Assembly: GCA_018883625.1 (NCBI GenBank)
Contig: JAHLFV010000231.1
Span: 1-13,722, forward strand
Length of the DNA stretch: 13,722 bases
Direction of reading: 5' to 3'
From: Candidatus Treponema excrementipullorum
GTDB lineage: Bacteria; Spirochaetota; Spirochaetia; Treponematales; Treponemataceae
The notes under the pieces are model-generated. The model saw only the letters and a list, made by a program, of their open reading frames with translations. It did no database searches and was not told the DNA's origin. The translations under genes were made by a program, and so were the position numbers. Shown piece by piece: positions 11,934-13,722 of this stretch; the first letter of the stretch is position 1; every line of letters begins with the position of its first letter.

Positions 11934-12835
11934 TGAGTGAAATTGACTATGATTCTGTAAAAGAGGTTGCTGAAAAATGGCAGGTTAGCCAACGCAGTGT
12001 AAGAAACTATTGTTCTCAAGGTAGGGTAGAAGGAGCTCTGTTGGAAGGAAAAAACTGGAAAATTCCCTCCCATGCCGAAAAACCACAGCGGAAACGCCGT
12101 TACAGTCACACTGATGAAACTCTTTTATCTTTTCTCAGACGGGAAAAGGAAGCCGGTCTAAAAGGTGGCATATACCACAAAATTCAAATAGATTTAACTT
12201 ATAACTCCAATCACATAGAAGGTTCAAAACTCAACCATGAGCAAACTCGCCATATTTTTGAAACAAAAACTCTGGGGATTACCGAGGGCATTGTAAAAGT
12301 TGACGATATTGTAGAAACCGTAAATCATTTTCGATGCATTGACCTGATAATTGAAGGTGCCACTGCAAAACTTTCGGAAAGCTTTATAAAACAACTCCAT
12401 GGTATTCTAAAAACAGGTACCACGGATAGCGAAAAACCGTGGTTCAGAGTGGGAGACTACAAAAGTCTAGCTAATCAGGTGGGAGGCTGTGATACAACAA
12501 AGCCCGACAAGGTTTCATCCGAAATCAAAGCATTACTTGCCGACTACAATGCAAAGAAACATATTATCCTTGACGATATTCTTGATTTTCATGTTCGCTT
12601 TGAAACCATTCATCCCTTTCAGGACGGAAACGGGAGAGTGGGACGCCTTATTATGTTCAAAGAGTGCCTTAAACACAATATTGTACCCTTTATAATTACC
12701 GAAGAGTTAAAGTTGTTTTATTATCGGGGAATAAAAAACTGGAAAGAAGAACGGGGTTACCTGCGAGATACTTGTCTTACCGGTCAAGACGCCATGAAAG
12801 CCACCTTAGATTACTTTGGAATAGGGTATGAGTGA
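11933..12835 (+). CDS. Fic domain protein with N-terminal helix-turn-helix (predicted AMP transferase)
   Basis: Encodes 300 residues. Residues 9-45 (VKEVAEKWQVSQRSVRNYCSQG, then a basic wing ending NWKIP) look like a MerR/excisionase-type helix-turn-helix. The Fic fold follows, with the catalytic loop HPFQDGNGRVGRL starting at H227 (consensus HPFx[D/E]GNGRxxR), so all catalytic residues are present. An inhibitory helix motif SNHIEG (92-97; consensus [S/T]xxxE[G/N]) lies N-terminal to it, making this a class II, self-inhibited Fic protein. Fic enzymes usually transfer AMP to a Ser, Thr or Tyr of a target protein, and sometimes remove it; the target here is unknown. No antitoxin gene is visible nearby, which fits in-cis inhibition. 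It is divergent from birA. No Shine-Dalgarno is visible. Confidence 0.9.
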   Translation: MSEIDYDSVKEVAEKWQVSQRSVRNYCSQGRVEGALLEGKNWKIPSHAEKPQRKRRYSHTDETLLSFLRREKEAGLKGGIYHKIQIDLTYNSNHIEGSKLNHEQTRHIFETKTLGITEGIVKVDDIVETVNHFRCIDLIIEGATAKLSESFIKQLHGILKTGTTDSEKPWFRVGDYKSLANQVGGCDTTKPDKVSSEIKALLADYNAKKHIILDDILDFHVRFETIHPFQDGNGRVGRLIMFKECLKHNIVPFIITEELKLFYYRGIKNWKEERGYLRDTCLTGQDAMKATLDYFGIGYE

Positions 12836-12952
12836 GATTAAGGGGTTATAGTTATCGTTCTGCTTTAGGCTATTGTGATTTTTATCTTTTTATTCCCATA
12901 CAATGTAGGTTCTAATTAACAATATAGACACAAATTGTATTTTATATTTTTA

Positions 12953-12981
12953 TTGAAAAAATGGAAAAATCATTATAGAAT
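12953..12981 (+). promoter_or_regulatory. Promoter of the helicase gene, leaderless geometry
   Basis: TTGAAA (12953-12958) and TAGAAT (12976-12981) are 17 bp apart, each 5 of 6 to consensus. Exactly 6 nt separate the -10 from the ATG at 12988, so the predicted +1 is the A of the start codon. No Shine-Dalgarno is visible. Confidence 0.65.
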
Positions 12982-12989
12982 TATTCTAT
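12975..12989. promoter_or_regulatory. Perfect 15-bp palindrome over the helicase -10 and start codon
   Basis: ATAGAAT-T-ATTCTAT is a perfect 7-1-7 inverted repeat covering the -10 hexamer, the predicted +1 and the first two bases of the ATG. A repressor bound here would block both promoter opening and start. AT-rich DNA makes chance palindromes more likely, so the operator role is inference. Confidence 0.45.
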
Positions 12990-13722
12990 GTTATTTTTTA
13001 ATCATAATGTGCTAAAAGATAAAAATACAATACAAAATGAAAATCTAAAGAGTATTATATGTTTGGGAGATTTTTTTGATGACCTTCTCTCAAACGATGA
13101 ATATATTGCAAAAAGCGCATATTTAAAAATACTTGAATCAAATAAAAAGAATATAGAATATCTAAAAAATCTGGAGACAGATGGACTTTTAAAAAAATTT
13201 TGTAAAAATCATAAAGCTGATTTTAATCGTATCCTTGAAATCATTAACAAATATGATATATTTGGAAACTGTGTTAATGAACACAATGAAAAATTTATAA
13301 ATTCAAAGTTAAAATCAGAAAAAAAATATTTAGACACTATTTTAAAAGAAATAGATCCGCAGATATTTCTTGATGATGAACAACGACGGGTTGTTTTAAC
13401 GGATGAAGATTTTTCACTTGTTATTGCCGGTGCTGGTGCAGGAAAAACTACAACCGTTGCAGCAAAAGTAAAGTATCTCGTGGAGAAGAAAAATATCAAT
13501 GCTGACGAAATACTTGTTGTCTCTTTTACAAATAAGGCTGTAAATGAGCTAAAAGAAAGAATTCAAAAACAACTTAAAATAGACTGTCCCATTACGACTT
13601 TTCATTCTACGGGAAATGCGGTACTTCATAAACAAACTGATGAAAAACTAAATATTGTCCAAAATGAAAAATTGTATTTTGTTCTTGAAGACTATTTTAA
13701 AAATTCTGTTTTACAAAATGAA
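12988..13722 (+). CDS. UvrD/HelD-like superfamily 1 DNA helicase, N-terminal part (3' end outside window)
   Basis: The frame is open from ATG 12988 to the window end, giving 245 residues without a stop. Residues 1-125 are Lys-, Asn- and Glu-rich, probably helical, and not recognised. The helicase core then begins: a Q-motif-like DDEQRRVV (about 129-136), Walker A AGAGAGKT (147-154), motif Ia VVSFTNKAVNELKERI, and TTFHSTG. This order is typical of superfamily 1A helicases of the UvrD/Rep/HelD group, ATP-driven 3'-5' translocases. The presence of an N-terminal extension resembles HelD (helicase IV) more than UvrD. Motifs II-VI and any nuclease domain lie beyond the window, so repair, plasmid and phage-defence roles all remain possible. 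Codons are much more A/T-rich than in dnaE or bioM, suggesting acquired DNA. Confidence 0.85.
   Translation, partial: MLFFNHNVLKDKNTIQNENLKSIICLGDFFDDLLSNDEYIAKSAYLKILESNKKNIEYLKNLETDGLLKKFCKNHKADFNRILEIINKYDIFGNCVNEHNEKFINSKLKSEKKYLDTILKEIDPQIFLDDEQRRVVLTDEDFSLVIAGAGAGKTTTVAAKVKYLVEKKNINADEILVVSFTNKAVNELKERIQKQLKIDCPITTFHSTGNAVLHKQTDEKLNIVQNEKLYFVLEDYFKNSVLQNE

Noticed and set aside
12898..12940. ATACAAT / ATTGTAT inverted repeat after fic, as a terminator
   Set aside because: The 7-bp AT-only arms are 29 bases apart and would form an unstable stem; chance is likely in such AT-rich DNA.

Overview
The window looks like a chromosomal segment from a spirochaete, most likely a Treponema species. 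The evidence is a lone groES without groEL, divergently paired with a short group 2 sigma-70 family gene (from memory, T. pallidum has the same pairing). A dnaE-yggT-recG cluster, moderate G+C housekeeping genes and strongly AT-rich intergenic DNA also fit. The genus call is inference from gene content, not from a search.

Layout. Positions 2-505 hold the C-terminal end of a GH31 alpha-glucosidase (+). It converges on groES (-, 637-903) with a small terminator-like hairpin between them. From 904 to 1333 lies a 430-base divergent regulatory region between groES and a sigma-70 family gene (+, 1334-2197). It contains a sigma-70 promoter for groES, three related 15-bp imperfect dyads at exactly 40-bp intervals, phased T/A tracts, a consensus-perfect sigma-54 (-24/-12) promoter, and a perfect hairpin at the predicted sigma-54 start site. 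This reads as an RpoN-to-sigma-70 cascade, with an enhancer-binding activator acting from upstream sites, and it is the most interesting item in the window.

Positions 2254-8533 (-) carry dnaE, yggT and recG in that order, tightly spaced and probably one operon. Positions 8693-10692 (+) carry bioY-bioM-bioN, a complete ECF biotin importer. A near-perfect BirA operator (8629-8664) overlaps its promoter. The regulator and biotin-protein ligase BirA is encoded just downstream on the opposite strand (10701-11804), so sensor, operator and transporter form a closed local loop.

From about 11850 the window becomes more accessory in character. It holds an HTH-Fic fusion protein (+, 11933-12835) with candidate operator repeats at its promoter. 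After it comes an AT-rich gene, cut by the window end (+, 12988-13722), for a UvrD/HelD-type helicase whose promoter and start codon sit inside a perfect 15-bp palindrome.

A recurring design runs through the window. For dnaE, bioY and the helicase, and less clearly for birA and fic, no Shine-Dalgarno is visible and a promoter-like -10 hexamer ends 6-7 nt before the ATG. Transcription would then begin at the start codon and give leaderless mRNAs. groES, yggT, bioN and the sigma gene instead have clear ribosome binding sites.
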